39,371 nt of DNA from Rhodoferax sp. UBA6134 (lineage in GTDB: Bacteria; Pseudomonadota; Gammaproteobacteria; Burkholderiales; Burkholderiaceae_C): positions 3,264-42,634 of the forward strand of contig DIVK01000094.1 in assembly GCA_002422455.1 (NCBI GenBank). Reading direction: 5' to 3'. Shown here piece by piece: positions 32,688 to 39,371 of this stretch. Made by a program: the position numbers and the translations under genes. Under the pieces are notes generated by a model. It saw only the letters and a list, made by a program, of their open reading frames with translations. It was not told where the DNA came from and did no database searches. The first letter of the stretch is position 1, and every line of letters starts with the position of its first letter.

Positions 32688-34121
32688 ATGTCCCTTCGCG
32701 CCACCAAAATCGTTGCCACCCTGGGCCCTGCCTCCAGCGATCCGTCCTTGCTGGAGCAGATGATTCGTGCGGGTGTCAATGTGGTGCGGCTGAATTTCAG
32801 CCACGGCAAGGCGCAAGACCATATCGACCGGGCCCGCCTGGTGCGGGAGGCGGCGCAACGCGTGGGCCGCGAGGTGGCCATCATGGCCGATCTGCAGGGC
32901 CCCAAAATCCGGGTCGGCAAGTTTGCCGAGGGTCGGGTTTTTCTGGAGCCGGGCCAGAAGTTTGTGCTGGATGCGGCACGCACCGAGTTGGGCGACATCA
33001 ATGCGGTCGGGCTGGATTACAAGGCGCTGCCGCGCGAGGTCAAGGCAGGGGACGTGCTGCTGCTCAATGATGGCCTGATCGTGATCACGGTCGACGCCGT
33101 CAGGGACGAGGCGGTCCACACCACGGTCAAACTGGGCGGCGAGTTGTCCAACAACAAGGGCATCAACAAACAGGGCGGCGGGCTGACGGCGCCGGCGCTG
33201 ACGGCCAAGGACATGGATGACATCCGCACCGCCATGAGTTTCCGGGCCGACTACGTGGCCGTCAGTTTCCCGAAGAGCGCAATTGACATGGAGATGGCAC
33301 GCCAGTTGTGCAACGTGGCGGCGGCCGAGTACGGGCACAAGCCGGGGCTGATCGCCAAGATCGAGCGCGCCGAGGCGATCCCGAAACTGGAAGAAATTTT
33401 GCTTGCCAGCGACGGCATCATGGTGGCACGCGGCGATCTGGCGGTCGAGGTCGGCAACGCCGCCGTGCCGGCCCTGCAAAAGCGCATGATCAAGCTGGCG
33501 CGCGAGCACGACAAGGTGGTGATCACGGCCACGCAGATGATGGAGTCGATGATCACCAACCCGGTGCCGACCCGCGCCGAAGTCAGCGACGTGGCCAACG
33601 CCGTGCTGGACGGCACCGACGCCGTGATGCTGTCGGCCGAGACGGCGGCCGGCAAGTACCCGCTGGAAACCGTGATCGAGATGGCTGGCATCTGCCAGGC
33701 GGCCGAGGCGAATGAAGACTTCAAGCTGGAGGCCGACTTCACCGGCAAGACTTTTCATCGCATCGACCAGTCGATTGCCATGGGCGCGCTGTTTACCGCG
33801 CACCACCTGGGCGCCAAGGCGATTGTGGCCATGACCGACAGCGGCTCGACCGCGCTGTGGATGAGCCGGCACCTGATCCAGGTGCCGATTTATGCGATTA
33901 CCTCCAAGGTGGCGACGCAGCGCAGGATGGCGCTGTACCGCAACGTGCGGCCCTTGTTCATTGACACCAGTGCCGACCGTGACACGGCGCTGGCCGAAGC
34001 CGAGAATCATCTGAAAAGCCGTGGCATCGTGCAAAGTGGCGACGTCTATGCCATCACCTGCGGCGAGCCGATGGGCGCGCCCGGCGGCACCAACATGCTG
34101 AAGATATGCCGGGTGAATTAA
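32688..34121 (+). CDS. pyk: Pyruvate kinase
   Basis: A 477-residue pyruvate kinase (phosphoenolpyruvate + ADP to pyruvate + ATP). Signatures: RATKIVATLGPASSD at the N-terminus, VRLNFSHG near 37-44, MADLQGPKIRVG near 66-77, the active-site helix LIAKIERAEAI near 222-232, MVARGDLAVEV near 246-256, and TATQMMESMI...AEVSDVANAVLDGTDAVMLSAETAAGKYP near 283-325. The C-terminal regulatory domain ends with GGTNMLKI. ACAAGGAG precedes the ATG by nine bases; an in-frame start 66 bases upstream adds residues foreign to the family. Divergent from the hybrid kinase. Confidence 0.97.
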   Translation: MSLRATKIVATLGPASSDPSLLEQMIRAGVNVVRLNFSHGKAQDHIDRARLVREAAQRVGREVAIMADLQGPKIRVGKFAEGRVFLEPGQKFVLDAARTELGDINAVGLDYKALPREVKAGDVLLLNDGLIVITVDAVRDEAVHTTVKLGGELSNNKGINKQGGGLTAPALTAKDMDDIRTAMSFRADYVAVSFPKSAIDMEMARQLCNVAAAEYGHKPGLIAKIERAEAIPKLEEILLASDGIMVARGDLAVEVGNAAVPALQKRMIKLAREHDKVVITATQMMESMITNPVPTRAEVSDVANAVLDGTDAVMLSAETAAGKYPLETVIEMAGICQAAEANEDFKLEADFTGKTFHRIDQSIAMGALFTAHHLGAKAIVAMTDSGSTALWMSRHLIQVPIYAITSKVATQRRMALYRNVRPLFIDTSADRDTALAEAENHLKSRGIVQSGDVYAITCGEPMGAPGGTNMLKICRVN

Positions 34122-34158
34122 GCGCCCCCACGCTCCGCCGTTTCACGGGTCGCCGCTC

Positions 34159-34173
34159 CCCTTGCCCCAAGGG
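34159..34173 (+). other. Short hairpin between pyk and fba
   Basis: CCCTTG-CCC-CAAGGG, perfect six-base arms with a three-base loop, 38 bases after the pyk stop. There is no T run, so it is a weak terminator or processing site at most. Confidence 0.3.
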
Positions 34174-34184
34174 TAAAATCCGCC

Positions 34185-34205
34185 GCTTGGTACAAGTTAC
34201 CAAGC
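34185..34205. promoter_or_regulatory. Perfect dyad upstream of fba
   Basis: GCTTGGTA (34185-34192) and TACCAAGC (34198-34205) are perfect eight-base arms around CAAGT, 28 bases before the fba start. A further GTTACC copy follows at about 34206. It could be a repressor/activator operator or an mRNA hairpin; the regulator is unknown. Confidence 0.4.
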
Positions 34206-34233
34206 AGTTACCAACTTCCCTGGAAATATCACT

Positions 34234-35298
34234 ATGGCACTCGTTTCGATGCGTGAGCTGCTGGACCATGCAGCCGCCAATGGCTACGGCATTCCGGCCT
34301 TCAACGTCAACAACCTGGAGCAGGTTCAGGCCGTCATGGCCGCCGCCGAGGCGGTTGGCGCGCCGGTCATTCTGCAAGCCAGCGCCGGTGCCCGCAAATA
34401 CGCGGGGGAAGCCTTCATCAAGCACCTGATTTCCGCCGCCATCGAGGCCTATCCCCATATTCCGCTGGTGATGCACCAGGATCACGGTCAAAACCCTGAC
34501 GTCTGCCAGGGCGCCATCAACCTGGGCTTCAGTTCGGTGATGATGGACGGTTCGCTCGAAGCCGACGGCAAGACCATTGCCAGCTACGAGTACAACGTGG
34601 AGGTCACGCGCAAGGTGGTGGACCTGGCCCATGCCACGGGCGTCACGGTGGAGGGTGAACTGGGCTGCCTGGGCTCGCTGGAGACCATGAAGGGCGACAA
34701 GGAAGACGGCCACGGCACCGACGCCACCATGACGCGCGAACAGATGCTGACCGATCCCGAGCAGGCGGCCGATTTTGTCAAGCGCACCCAGCTCGATGCG
34801 CTGGCCATCGCCATTGGCACCAGCCACGGCGCTTACAAGTTCACCCGCAAGCCCACCGGTGACATCCTGGCCATTGACCGGGTCAAGGAGATCAACAAGC
34901 GTCTGCCCAACACCCACCTGGTGATGCACGGCTCCAGCAGCGTGCCGCAGGACTTGCTGGCCATCATCAACCAGTACGGCGGCAAGATGAAAGAGACCTA
35001 TGGCGTGCCGGTGGAAGAAATCCAAAAAGCGATCCAGTTCGGCGTGCGCAAGATCAACATCGACACCGACATCCGCCTGGCCATGACGGCGGCGGTACGC
35101 AAGTTTCTGGCCGAAAACCCGGACAAGTTCGACGCCCGCGAATGGCTCAAGCCCGCCCGTGAAGCCGCCATGCAGATTTGCAAGCAGCGTTACCTCCAGT
35201 TTGGCTGCGAGGGCCAGGCCGCCAAAATCAAGGGCCATAGCCTGTTTGAAGTGGCCGGACAGTATGCCCGCGGTGAGTTGGCGCAAGTCGTGAACTGA
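34234..35298 (+). CDS. fba: Class II fructose-1,6-bisphosphate aldolase
   Basis: A 354-residue zinc-dependent aldolase of the long CbbA/Fba type common in Proteobacteria. Zn/active-site segment VMHQDHGQ (79-86, D83 catalytic and H84 zinc), ELGCLGSLE near 148-156 with the insert after it, second zinc His in TSHGAYKF near 200, third in MHGSSS near 230, and phosphate-binding INIDTDIR near 275. It serves glycolysis, gluconeogenesis and, if present, the Calvin cycle. TGGAAAT lies about nine bases upstream of the ATG. Preceded by a dyad, followed after 14 bases by purC. Confidence 0.97.
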   Translation: MALVSMRELLDHAAANGYGIPAFNVNNLEQVQAVMAAAEAVGAPVILQASAGARKYAGEAFIKHLISAAIEAYPHIPLVMHQDHGQNPDVCQGAINLGFSSVMMDGSLEADGKTIASYEYNVEVTRKVVDLAHATGVTVEGELGCLGSLETMKGDKEDGHGTDATMTREQMLTDPEQAADFVKRTQLDALAIAIGTSHGAYKFTRKPTGDILAIDRVKEINKRLPNTHLVMHGSSSVPQDLLAIINQYGGKMKETYGVPVEEIQKAIQFGVRKINIDTDIRLAMTAAVRKFLAENPDKFDAREWLKPAREAAMQICKQRYLQFGCEGQAAKIKGHSLFEVAGQYARGELAQVVN

Positions 35299-35312
35299 AC
35301 CCCGACTGCCCC

Positions 35313-36221
35313 ATGACCGCTACCCTGCACACTTCCATGCTCACTTCGCTGCCCCTGCTGGCCCGCGGCAAGGTGCGCGACAACTACGCCGTGGGTGACG
35401 ACCGCATCCTGATGGTCGCCAGCGATCGCCTGAGCGCGTTTGACGTGATCATGGGCGAGCCGATTCCCGGCAAGGGCGCGCTGCTGACGCAGATGGCGCT
35501 GTTCTGGTTCGACAGGCTCGGCCCCAAGGGGCTGAACATCTGCCCCATTCACCTCACCGGCGAAGCGCCCGAGAGCGTGGTGACGCCCGCCGAGGTGCCG
35601 CAGGTGGTGGGCCGCTCGATGCTGGTCAAGCGCCTCAAGCCCTTGCCGGTGGAGGCCGTGGTGCGCGGCTATCTGGCCGGCAGCGGCTGGAAGGAGTACC
35701 AGGAAAATCAGGCGGTGTGTGGCGTGCCGCTGCCCGCCGGACTGAAGAATGCATCCAAACTGCCCGAGCCGATCTACACACCGGCGGCCAAGGCGGCCGT
35801 GGGCGAGCATGATGAAAACATCACGTTTGAGCAAACTGCCCGGATGATCGGCCTGGACCTGGCCACCCGTATCCGCGCCATCAGCATCCAGCTCTACCAG
35901 GCGGCCAGCGCGATTGCGGCCCAAAAGGGCATCATCATTGCCGACACCAAGTTCGAGTTTGGTCTGGACGCCGATGGCACGCTGACGCTGATGGATGAGG
36001 TCCTGACGCCCGACTCCTCGCGCTTTTGGCCGGCCGAGAGCTACCAGGAAGGCATCAACCCGCCCAGCTTCGACAAGCAGTTTGTGCGCGACTGGCTGGA
36101 GCAGGTCCGGATCGACGGCAAACCCTGGAGCAAAACTCCACCGGCGCCGCGCGTGCCCGATGCCGTGATTGCCAGGACGGCTGCAAAATACCAGGAAGCG
36201 CTGGCGCGGCTGACCGGCTGA
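35313..36221 (+). CDS. purC: Phosphoribosylaminoimidazole-succinocarboxamide synthase
   Basis: A 302-residue SAICAR synthetase of purine biosynthesis, joining CAIR and aspartate with ATP. Visible motifs: LLARGKVRDNYAVGDDRILMVASDRLSAFD (about 10-39), the long-form insert, VEAVVRGYLAGSGWKEY near 110-126, LPEPIYTPAAKA near 149-160 and IIIADTKFEFG near 208-218. Length matches the roughly 300-residue bacterial/yeast-like form rather than the 240-residue form. No strong ribosome binding site precedes the ATG, and it lies 14 bases after fba, so it is probably read from the fba transcript. The pyk-fba-purC order recurs in Burkholderiales. Confidence 0.96.
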   Translation: MTATLHTSMLTSLPLLARGKVRDNYAVGDDRILMVASDRLSAFDVIMGEPIPGKGALLTQMALFWFDRLGPKGLNICPIHLTGEAPESVVTPAEVPQVVGRSMLVKRLKPLPVEAVVRGYLAGSGWKEYQENQAVCGVPLPAGLKNASKLPEPIYTPAAKAAVGEHDENITFEQTARMIGLDLATRIRAISIQLYQAASAIAAQKGIIIADTKFEFGLDADGTLTLMDEVLTPDSSRFWPAESYQEGINPPSFDKQFVRDWLEQVRIDGKPWSKTPPAPRVPDAVIARTAAKYQEALARLTG

Positions 36222-36240
36222 ACTGAAGGCCGTCTGATTC

Positions 36241-36272
36241 CGCCGCATGGCCTGGCTTGGTGCCATGCGGCG
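36241..36272. terminator. Bidirectional hairpin between purC and lapD
   Basis: Perfect 11-base arms, CGCCGCATGGC (36241-36251) and GCCATGCGGCG (36262-36272), enclose a 10-base loop in the 62-base gap between two convergent genes. A T-rich stretch (CCTTTATTT) follows about eight bases later on the plus strand. The position and stability favour a shared terminator. Confidence 0.6.
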
Positions 36273-36283
36273 TGCGTCAACCT

Positions 36284-38197
36284 TTATTTGATGCCCGGCC
36301 CGGTGGCGCCATCAAAGCCCAGCGATGTCAGCAGCGGCAGGTCTTCCCTGTTCTCGACGCCCAGCGCGATGACCGTCATGCCGATGGCGTGCGCCATGTT
36401 GCACAGGCCTTTGAGAAACTCCTGATTGCCCGGGTTGTCGGCAATGCCACGGATGTAGCTCGGGTGGACCTTGATGTAGTCCAGACCGAGACTGGAGAGT
36501 TTGTCGGTTTCGGTGAAGCGTTGTCCAAAGTATTCGATGCCGACACGGCAACCCAGTTGCTTGAGGGTCTGGGCCAGGTCCCGGAAGGCTTCAAACTGAC
36601 GGAATACACCGTACTCGGGCACCTCGAACAGCAGGCGCTGGCAGACGTCGGGGTAGGACTTGAGCAGTTGTGTGAGCTCGTGACGGAAGTTGAAGTTGGC
36701 AATGGTTTCGGCCGACAGGTTGACGGCAATGTCGCCGGCAGTGGTGCGCAAGTGCTCAATGGCCAGCTTCACCACCGTCAGGTCGATCGGCGCGGTGAGG
36801 TTGAGGTGCGCCGCCATGGGCATGAAGTCGCCGGCTGAAAGCGGGGTGCCGTTGCCGTCGGCCTTGAGGCGGATCATGCCTTCAGTATGGATGGCGCCTT
36901 GACCGTCACCTTTGAGTACCGGATAGTAGGCCAGCGCCAGGCGGCCTCCCTGCACGGCTTCGGTCAGCAGGGTGCGCCACTGTTCGGCGGGCAGGGCCGT
37001 GCGGGGGGTGCCGGTTTCATCGACAAAGTAGCTGTTGGGGCCCAGGGCCTCGGCGCGGGCCAGGGCGTCGTCGGCCAGGCTGAGCAACTGCCCCACGTGT
37101 TGGTCGCGATGGTAGCGTACGCCAGCCAGGTGAAAGAGGTCGGGCACGTCGGCTGCCCAATGTGGCAGCCAGTCCTTGAGCAGCCGTTCATGGACGGCCG
37201 TGGCCGCTTGCGCCGGCGAGGCCAGGGTGGGGCAGACGACGGCGAATTCGCCACCCTTGAGCCGGCCGGCGCGCTGGCCGGTCGGATCGTCACTGCCGTA
37301 GCGCAGTACCTGGCCCAGTTGTGCGAGCAGGGCATCGGTGCGCTGGTGACCCAGCCGCTGGTTTATTTCGGCCAACTCCGGCAGGCGCACCAGCACCAGA
37401 CTGCCGATCGAGCCAAATTGTTCGCCATCCAGGATCTCGCGCAGATGCGCCAGGAAGTGGTCGCGGCTGGCCAGTCCGGTGACCGCATCGCGGTTGACCT
37501 TTTGGCGCAGGGTTTCCAGCCGCGCCGCTTCTTCGCTGAACATGGCTTTGAGGCGTTCAACCATGCTGTTCATGGCACGTACCACGCTGCGCAGCTCGGG
37601 CGTGCGCGGCTCGGCAATGCTGAGAAAACGGCGTTCGGCAATGGCGTCAGCCTGGCCAACCACTTCGTTCAGCGGCCGCGTGATAACGCGGATCAGCAGT
37701 GTGCCAGTGATGCCGGTGGCGATGCTGCCGAGCACAAACCACAGCAGCAATTCGAGGGTGCCTTCCCACAGGCTTTTGTAGGCATATTGTTCGTGACTGG
37801 CCAGGGTCAGCGTGCCGTATTGTTTCCAACCGTCCTGGATGAGAGCCTGGCCGGGCATGACGCGAATCGGGATCAACGCGGCAAACCAGCGTGGCGCCCC
37901 CTGCAATTGGCCGCTGAACACGCGCTCCACCAGGGTCTGGCCGGTGGGCGAGACGATGCGGATGAAGCGGTAGTGGCCCACGTCGAACTGCGCCGCCACC
38001 TGCAGCTCGACCGTGACCGGGTCTTTGTCAAGCTGTGACAGCGACAGGGCCAGCGCGGTGGCGTTGTCGATGTTTTTCACCTGCAACTGCTGTTCCAGGT
38101 AATGGCGCGCCGACAGCACGCTGACGACCATGCTGCCGCCAAAGGCAATGGTCATGACGAGAGCGATGGCAATCCAGAGTTGTTTGATGAGGGACAT
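36284..38197 (-). CDS. lapD: LapD-type c-di-GMP receptor, degenerate GGDEF-EAL
   Basis: A 637-residue inner-membrane protein. Transmembrane helix at about 7-28, a periplasmic LapD/MoxY-type output domain to about 150, second helix at about 153-173, HAMP at about 172-226, GGDEF at about 240-400 and EAL at about 410-637. The cyclase motif reads KGGEF (314-318) and the EAL motif reads EGM (439-441), so neither enzyme should be active. In characterised LapD the EAL domain binds c-di-GMP and the periplasmic domain then sequesters LapG, protecting surface adhesin. The adjacent lapG gene, 32 bases upstream and same strand, makes the assignment firm. Weak ribosome binding site before the ATG at 38197. 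Confidence 0.92.
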   Translation of the reverse strand: MSLIKQLWIAIALVMTIAFGGSMVVSVLSARHYLEQQLQVKNIDNATALALSLSQLDKDPVTVELQVAAQFDVGHYRFIRIVSPTGQTLVERVFSGQLQGAPRWFAALIPIRVMPGQALIQDGWKQYGTLTLASHEQYAYKSLWEGTLELLLWFVLGSIATGITGTLLIRVITRPLNEVVGQADAIAERRFLSIAEPRTPELRSVVRAMNSMVERLKAMFSEEAARLETLRQKVNRDAVTGLASRDHFLAHLREILDGEQFGSIGSLVLVRLPELAEINQRLGHQRTDALLAQLGQVLRYGSDDPTGQRAGRLKGGEFAVVCPTLASPAQAATAVHERLLKDWLPHWAADVPDLFHLAGVRYHRDQHVGQLLSLADDALARAEALGPNSYFVDETGTPRTALPAEQWRTLLTEAVQGGRLALAYYPVLKGDGQGAIHTEGMIRLKADGNGTPLSAGDFMPMAAHLNLTAPIDLTVVKLAIEHLRTTAGDIAVNLSAETIANFNFRHELTQLLKSYPDVCQRLLFEVPEYGVFRQFEAFRDLAQTLKQLGCRVGIEYFGQRFTETDKLSSLGLDYIKVHPSYIRGIADNPGNQEFLKGLCNMAHAIGMTVIALGVENREDLPLLTSLGFDGATGPGIK

Positions 38198-38229
38198 GGT
38201 GGGCTCGCTGGGTGGATTTTGAAATGATA

Positions 38230-38922
38230 TTAGAGACCTTCTTGGCGCATGCGCTCCAGCACGTCGCGCCAGCGGGACAGGCGGGTGGTGGGGTCGGCGG
38301 CGGAAGCGGTGGCGCCACCGACCCACAGGCCATCGCTGTTGAAGCTGAAAACCGGGGCCAGGTCAGGGCGCTGGGAGGCTGGGCGTATGCTGCTGATCAG
38401 GTTGTCAAGAATCAGCGGTTCCTCGGTCGGCTGTGTGTAAAAGCCCAGCACCATATGGGCGATCGACACGGTGGCGCCGCTCTTGGCACGCACATAGATC
38501 AGGCGCAGGCGCTCGTTGCCAACCCCCAGCATTTGCAGGGTGACATATTTGGCGATGGTGAAGTCTTCGCAGTCACCGGCACCACGCCCCATGAATTCGA
38601 GGGGTGTGGCCCAGTAGTCGGTCTGCTGCCAGACCACGATGTCGTCCTGAAACAGGATGCGACGGTTGAAGAAAGCGTTGACCTTGTTGAGTTTGTCGTT
38701 GTCGGGCAAGTCGCGCGATTCCTCGATCAGTCGGCGCCAGGCGCCCACGGTTTCAGCGGCATGCGTCCCGTAGCGTTGCAGCGCCAGGGTCTGGGTCTTG
38801 TCGAGGTCTGGCGCCGCGATCGAAGTGGCAAATGTCAGCCACAAGCCCAGTGACAGCGCCCGGACGCTCCGCGTCAGTCCGTGCAAGCGGGGTCTCCAGG
38901 CGACGCGGGAGGTTTTCCACAT
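38230..38922 (-). CDS. lapG: LapG-type periplasmic cysteine protease
   Basis: A 230-residue transglutaminase-like (BTLCP) protease that cleaves the N-terminal retention module of LapA-type adhesins when c-di-GMP is low. The catalytic triad is C118 (GDCEDF), H156 (IAHMVLGF) and D173 (LILDNL); D117 and E119 match the calcium-binding positions beside the Cys in LapG. An N-terminal hydrophobic segment (about 21-37, LSLGLWLTFATSIAAP) is a signal peptide. I choose the ATG at 38922. A TTG at 38955 is in frame, and between them lie GAGGGGA and an 18-base palindrome, so the true initiation is uncertain. Co-transcribed with lapD. Confidence 0.9.
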   Translation of the reverse strand: MWKTSRVAWRPRLHGLTRSVRALSLGLWLTFATSIAAPDLDKTQTLALQRYGTHAAETVGAWRRLIEESRDLPDNDKLNKVNAFFNRRILFQDDIVVWQQTDYWATPLEFMGRGAGDCEDFTIAKYVTLQMLGVGNERLRLIYVRAKSGATVSIAHMVLGFYTQPTEEPLILDNLISSIRPASQRPDLAPVFSFNSDGLWVGGATASAADPTTRLSRWRDVLERMRQEGL

Positions 38923-38928
38923 GACGGC

Positions 38929-38946
38929 AAGTTTCTTAAGAAACTT
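38929..38946. promoter_or_regulatory. 18-base perfect palindrome in the lapG initiation region
   Basis: AAGTTTCTTAAGAAACTT reads the same on both strands and lies between GAGGGGA (a Shine-Dalgarno-like sequence on the lapG strand) and the ATG at 38922. It may be a transcription-factor site or, in the mRNA, a seven-base-pair stem with TTAA loop that shortens the effective distance between ribosome binding site and start. Confidence 0.5.
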
Positions 38947-38955
38947 TCCCCTCAA

Positions 38956-39200
38956 CCCTGAGAAATCGGATAGTTAAAGTCATGCGCGGAGGTTTTCTGT
39001 GGTGCAAGTTGAATGCCCAATTGGTGGGCCGGGCGAGTGAGATTTTGCACCACTCTTTGACGGTAGCGCTCTTTATCCCTGTTCTGTGCGGCCATGCGCA
39101 AGGCCTGGGCGGCATAGGCGTCGATCAAGGCCAGGGTCTGCTTGAGGGCAAACAGGTGCTCGTTGCGCCAACTGAGCCCCAAGTTTTTTCGGCGCGGGGT
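38956..39200 (-). pseudogene. Probable IS110-type transposase relic
   Basis: On the minus strand an open frame of 97 codons (39245-38952) has a middle section, about 39060-39190, with the G/C third-position bias of real genes and the wording SWRNEHLFALKQTLALIDAYAAQ. That resembles the segment around 'WR-EHLFALKQAL-LYD-Y' that I recall from IS110-family transposases, just after the catalytic N-terminal domain. Upstream and downstream parts of the frame lack similarity, and there is no full-length transposase, so it would be a decayed internal fragment. The recall is from memory and could be wrong. No terminal inverted repeats are expected for IS110. The other content of 38956-39333 is the leader of the next gene; I see no intact gene there. 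Confidence 0.4.
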
Positions 39201-39270
39201 CCTACGGGCTCGGCCGGCTGGATCGCCAACGCAAAGAGCGCGCAATCAGCAATTGCGTTCTGAGCGGAAC

Positions 39271-39276
39271 TTGACA
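39271..39276 (+). promoter_or_regulatory. Perfect -35-like hexamer before the last gene
   Basis: TTGACA lies 58 bases before the final start codon, at the edge of an AT-rich stretch. I find no matching -10 at 16-18 bases, so a promoter here is only possible. Confidence 0.25.
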
Positions 39277-39333
39277 CATAATGCCTCACCGTAAAGGAAT
39301 GTAACAGTTATTTTCATCAGGGAGTATTTGAGC

Positions 39334-39371
39334 ATGAGTAAAAAAATAACTTTCATGAATCCAAGCCGACG
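39334..39371 (+). CDS. Start of a rightward gene, truncated by the window end
   Basis: Only 13 codons are present: MSKKITFMNPSRR. The ATG at 39334 is preceded by AGGGAG with nine-base spacing, a good ribosome binding site, and the surrounding 80 bases are noticeably AT-richer than the window. No family can be assigned from this. Because lapG and lapD sit just beside it, and their known substrate is a giant surface adhesin often encoded nearby, an adhesin is a reasonable guess, and a short basic N-terminus would be compatible with one. That is inference from context only. Confidence 0.6.
   Translation, partial: MSKKITFMNPSR

Noticed and set aside
1..39371. CRISPR arrays, tRNA or rRNA genes, integrase/att sites
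   Set aside because: None seen: no regularly spaced repeats, no cloverleaf-like segments with conserved T-loop wording, no integrase.

Overview
The window looks like chromosomal DNA from a betaproteobacterium of the order Burkholderiales, most likely family Comamonadaceae (Rhodoferax/Polaromonas-like). The basis is high GC with strong G/C at third codon positions, gene orders typical of that group (yggS divergent from pilT-pilU; rsmI against yraN-diaA-dolP; def-fmt; pyk-fba-purC), and protein sequences that read like that family. This placement is inferred from recognised proteins, not from a search. Most of the window is densely packed core genome. I see no rRNA, tRNA, CRISPR array, prophage or intact insertion sequence.

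Layout. 1-2.5 kb: a glutaminase carrying extra STAS and cyclic-nucleotide-binding domains, convergent with a bactofilin. 2.7-6.6 kb: yggS, then the twitching-motility ATPases pilT and pilU and a beta-hydroxyacid dehydrogenase. 6.6-9.2 kb: dolP-like, diaA-like and yraN, read leftward, against rsmI read rightward; the start codons of yraN and rsmI share a base pair. 9.2-12.0 kb: copper-exporting ATPase, a small copper chaperone-like protein and a small membrane protein. 12.0-18.1 kb: rdgC, a Met/His-rich Spy-like periplasmic protein, two membrane proteins, a very large acyl-CoA synthetase/GNAT fusion of the protein acetyltransferase type, and an NnrU-family membrane protein. 18.2-20.4 kb: a cytoplasmic diguanylate cyclase and a CBS-pair protein. 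20.5-25.7 kb: dprA and a LysM protein read leftward, with def-fmt-azlC-azlD overlapping head to tail on the other strand. 25.7-36.2 kb: pgk, pyk, fba and purC on the plus strand, interrupted by a leftward two-gene phosphorelay (1541-residue hybrid kinase and a response-regulator diguanylate cyclase). 36.3 kb to the end: lapD and lapG read leftward, a probable IS110-type transposase relic, and the first 13 codons of a rightward gene cut by the window edge.

How the genes work together. The strongest theme is cyclic-di-GMP and the surface: two diguanylate cyclases with intact GGEEF and inhibitory-site motifs, one apparently wired to a hybrid kinase, and a LapD/LapG pair. LapD has degenerate GGDEF and EAL motifs, as expected of a c-di-GMP receptor, and LapG has a Cys-His-Asp protease triad. 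PilT/PilU add type IV pilus retraction, so the window holds parts of a swim/twitch-or-stick decision. No genuinely new system is visible. The items most worth following are the glutaminase fusion, the overlapping divergent start codons of yraN and rsmI, the palindrome in the lapG initiation region, the acetyltransferase that keeps a candidate phospho-histidine, and the truncated gene beside lapG.
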